Under the pieces are notes generated by a model, which ran no database searches, was not told the origin of the DNA, and worked only from the letters and a program-made list of their open reading frames with translations. Shown here in pieces: positions 4,307 through 5,182 of a DNA stretch of 5,182 nucleotides. Source of the stretch: Leptolyngbyaceae cyanobacterium SM1_3_5 (GTDB lineage: Bacteria > Cyanobacteriota > Cyanobacteriia > Elainellales > Elainellaceae); NCBI GenBank assembly GCA_012031475.1, contig JAAUTJ010000408.1, positions 1-5,182 of the forward strand, read 5' to 3'. The stretch's first letter is position 1. Each line of letters starts with the position of its first letter. A program made the position numbers and the translations under genes.

Positions 4307-5182
4307 ATGGAGCGTCATCCTGTCGTCATTATTGGTGGTGGACCTGCTGGACTAACTGCGGGCTATGAGCTAGTCAAGCAAGGCATCAAGCCAATTGTGC
4401 TGGAAAAAGCAGACAAAGTGGGTGGCATTTCCCGCACTGAAACCTACAAAGGCTACCGCTTTGACATCGGCGGTCATCGCTTTTTCACAAAAATTACTGA
4501 GGTTGAGCGGTTTTGGAAAGAGGTGCTGGCTGACGACTTCATCAAGGTTCCTCGCCTGTCACGGATTTACTATCAAGGCAAGTTCTACAACTATCCGCTG
4601 TCGTTGTTCAACACGCTTTCCAATTTGGGAATTGTCTCCAGCTTCTTCATTTTGCTGAGCTATCTCAAAGCGAAAGCAAAGGCCAAATTTTTGCCACATG
4701 TGGAGCCAGAAACCTTTGAAGAATGGGTGATCGATCGCTTCGGTGAACGGCTGTACCGCACCTTTTTCAAAACCTACACCGAGAAAGTCTGGGGCATTCC
4801 TTGCAGCAAAATTCGGGCAGACTGGGCAGCCCAGCGCATCCAGGGCATGTCGCTGAAGCGAGCCGTGATTAATGCGTTGTTTGGCAGCCAAAACGCCAAA
4901 AGCTTAATCAAAGAATTTGACTACCCGCGCTTGGGTCCTGGCATGATGTGGGAGCGCTGTCAGGAAATCCTGGAAAGCCAAGGTGCGCCCGTCCACCTGA
5001 AAACGGCTGTGACCCGCATTGAGCATGACGGCTCTCGCATCCTCAGCATTACCACCGAGCAAGACGGCGATCCGGTTCCGCAGACTTGCCCTCGTCAAAT
5101 CACCGCCGACCATTTCATTTCCAGTATGCCTGTCACCGCACTGGTGCAGCGGCTTGATCCGGCTCCGCCTGCTGAACGTGAT
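4307..5182 (+). CDS. FAD-dependent oxidoreductase, UDP-galactopyranose mutase-like (3' truncated by window)
   Basis: The first 292 residues of a flavoprotein of the amine oxidase / UDP-galactopyranose mutase-like group are present; the frame is open at the window end. The N-terminal Rossmann motif is clear: VVIIGGGPAGL (6-16) with G10, G12 and G15 binding the FAD diphosphate, then E33 in IVLEK for the ribose, VGGISRT (38-44) and FDIGGHRFF (52-60). FFKTYTEKVWGIP (153-165) and ISSMP (271-275) are further family-like blocks. Relatives are often called protoporphyrinogen oxidase-like or amine oxidase and frequently lie in cell-surface polysaccharide clusters, so a sugar-nucleotide or lipid-linked sugar substrate is plausible but not shown. 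A cytosolic enzyme is expected; no signal peptide or clear membrane helix is seen. The start is fixed by AGGAGA six bases upstream and by the glycine motif beginning at residue 10. Only one CGATCG occurs in 876 bases, far fewer than in the genes upstream. Confidence 0.88.
   Translation, partial: MERHPVVIIGGGPAGLTAGYELVKQGIKPIVLEKADKVGGISRTETYKGYRFDIGGHRFFTKITEVERFWKEVLADDFIKVPRLSRIYYQGKFYNYPLSLFNTLSNLGIVSSFFILLSYLKAKAKAKFLPHVEPETFEEWVIDRFGERLYRTFFKTYTEKVWGIPCSKIRADWAAQRIQGMSLKRAVINALFGSQNAKSLIKEFDYPRLGPGMMWERCQEILESQGAPVHLKTAVTRIEHDGSRILSITTEQDGDPVPQTCPRQITADHFISSMPVTALVQRLDPAPPAERD

Overview
The window looks like chromosomal DNA from a cyanobacterium, probably a filamentous or Leptolyngbya-like one. 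The main sign is the very high density of GCGATCGC and its core CGATCG (the HIP1 motif), for example near 461, 778, 2066, 2332, 2645, 2768, 3004, 3656 and 4075. The protein families also fit, and a 20-bp palindrome at 1132-1151 resembles the dispersed palindromes common in these genomes. All genes I can support lie on the plus strand. I see no tRNA, rRNA, CRISPR array, transposase, integrase or phage gene.

Layout: (1) 1-498, the 3' end of a fold-type I Orn/Lys/Arg decarboxylase, whose frame is broken close to the window edge. (2) 521-1123, cbiT, a cobalamin (B12) C15-methyltransferase/decarboxylase only 22 bases downstream. (3) 1121-1151, a tandem 8-mer and a perfect 20-bp palindrome. (4) 1247-2124, a six-helix voltage-gated potassium-type channel whose C-terminal zinc ribbon is cut by a one-base frameshift near 1961-1966. 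(5) 2126-2155, an 11-bp tandem repeat and a T-run, a possible weak terminator. (6) 2209-3240, an acetylpolyamine amidohydrolase of the histone-deacetylase superfamily with a complete zinc site. (7) 3241-3488, a gene-free stretch with a candidate hairpin and a five-unit, 16-bp-periodic tandem repeat. (8) 3489-3758, a small tryptophan-rich protein of unknown function. (9) 3759-4306, a long leader region with inverted GTGAAGC elements and a possible 56-codon small ORF whose stop overlaps the next ribosome binding site. (10) 4307 to the window end, the N-terminal 292 residues of a UDP-galactopyranose-mutase-like FAD oxidoreductase.

How they fit together: the decarboxylase (polyamine synthesis) and the acetylpolyamine deacetylase (polyamine recycling) suggest a loose polyamine theme, but a B12 gene and an ion channel lie between them. 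I would not call this a dedicated system. The decarboxylase and cbiT are close enough to be co-transcribed; the others look like separate units.

The most notable points are the two frame breaks, each repairable by one added base (which makes sequence error a serious possibility), the regular 16-bp repeat ahead of the small gene, and the possible leader ORF before the oxidoreductase. I found no convincing new biological system.
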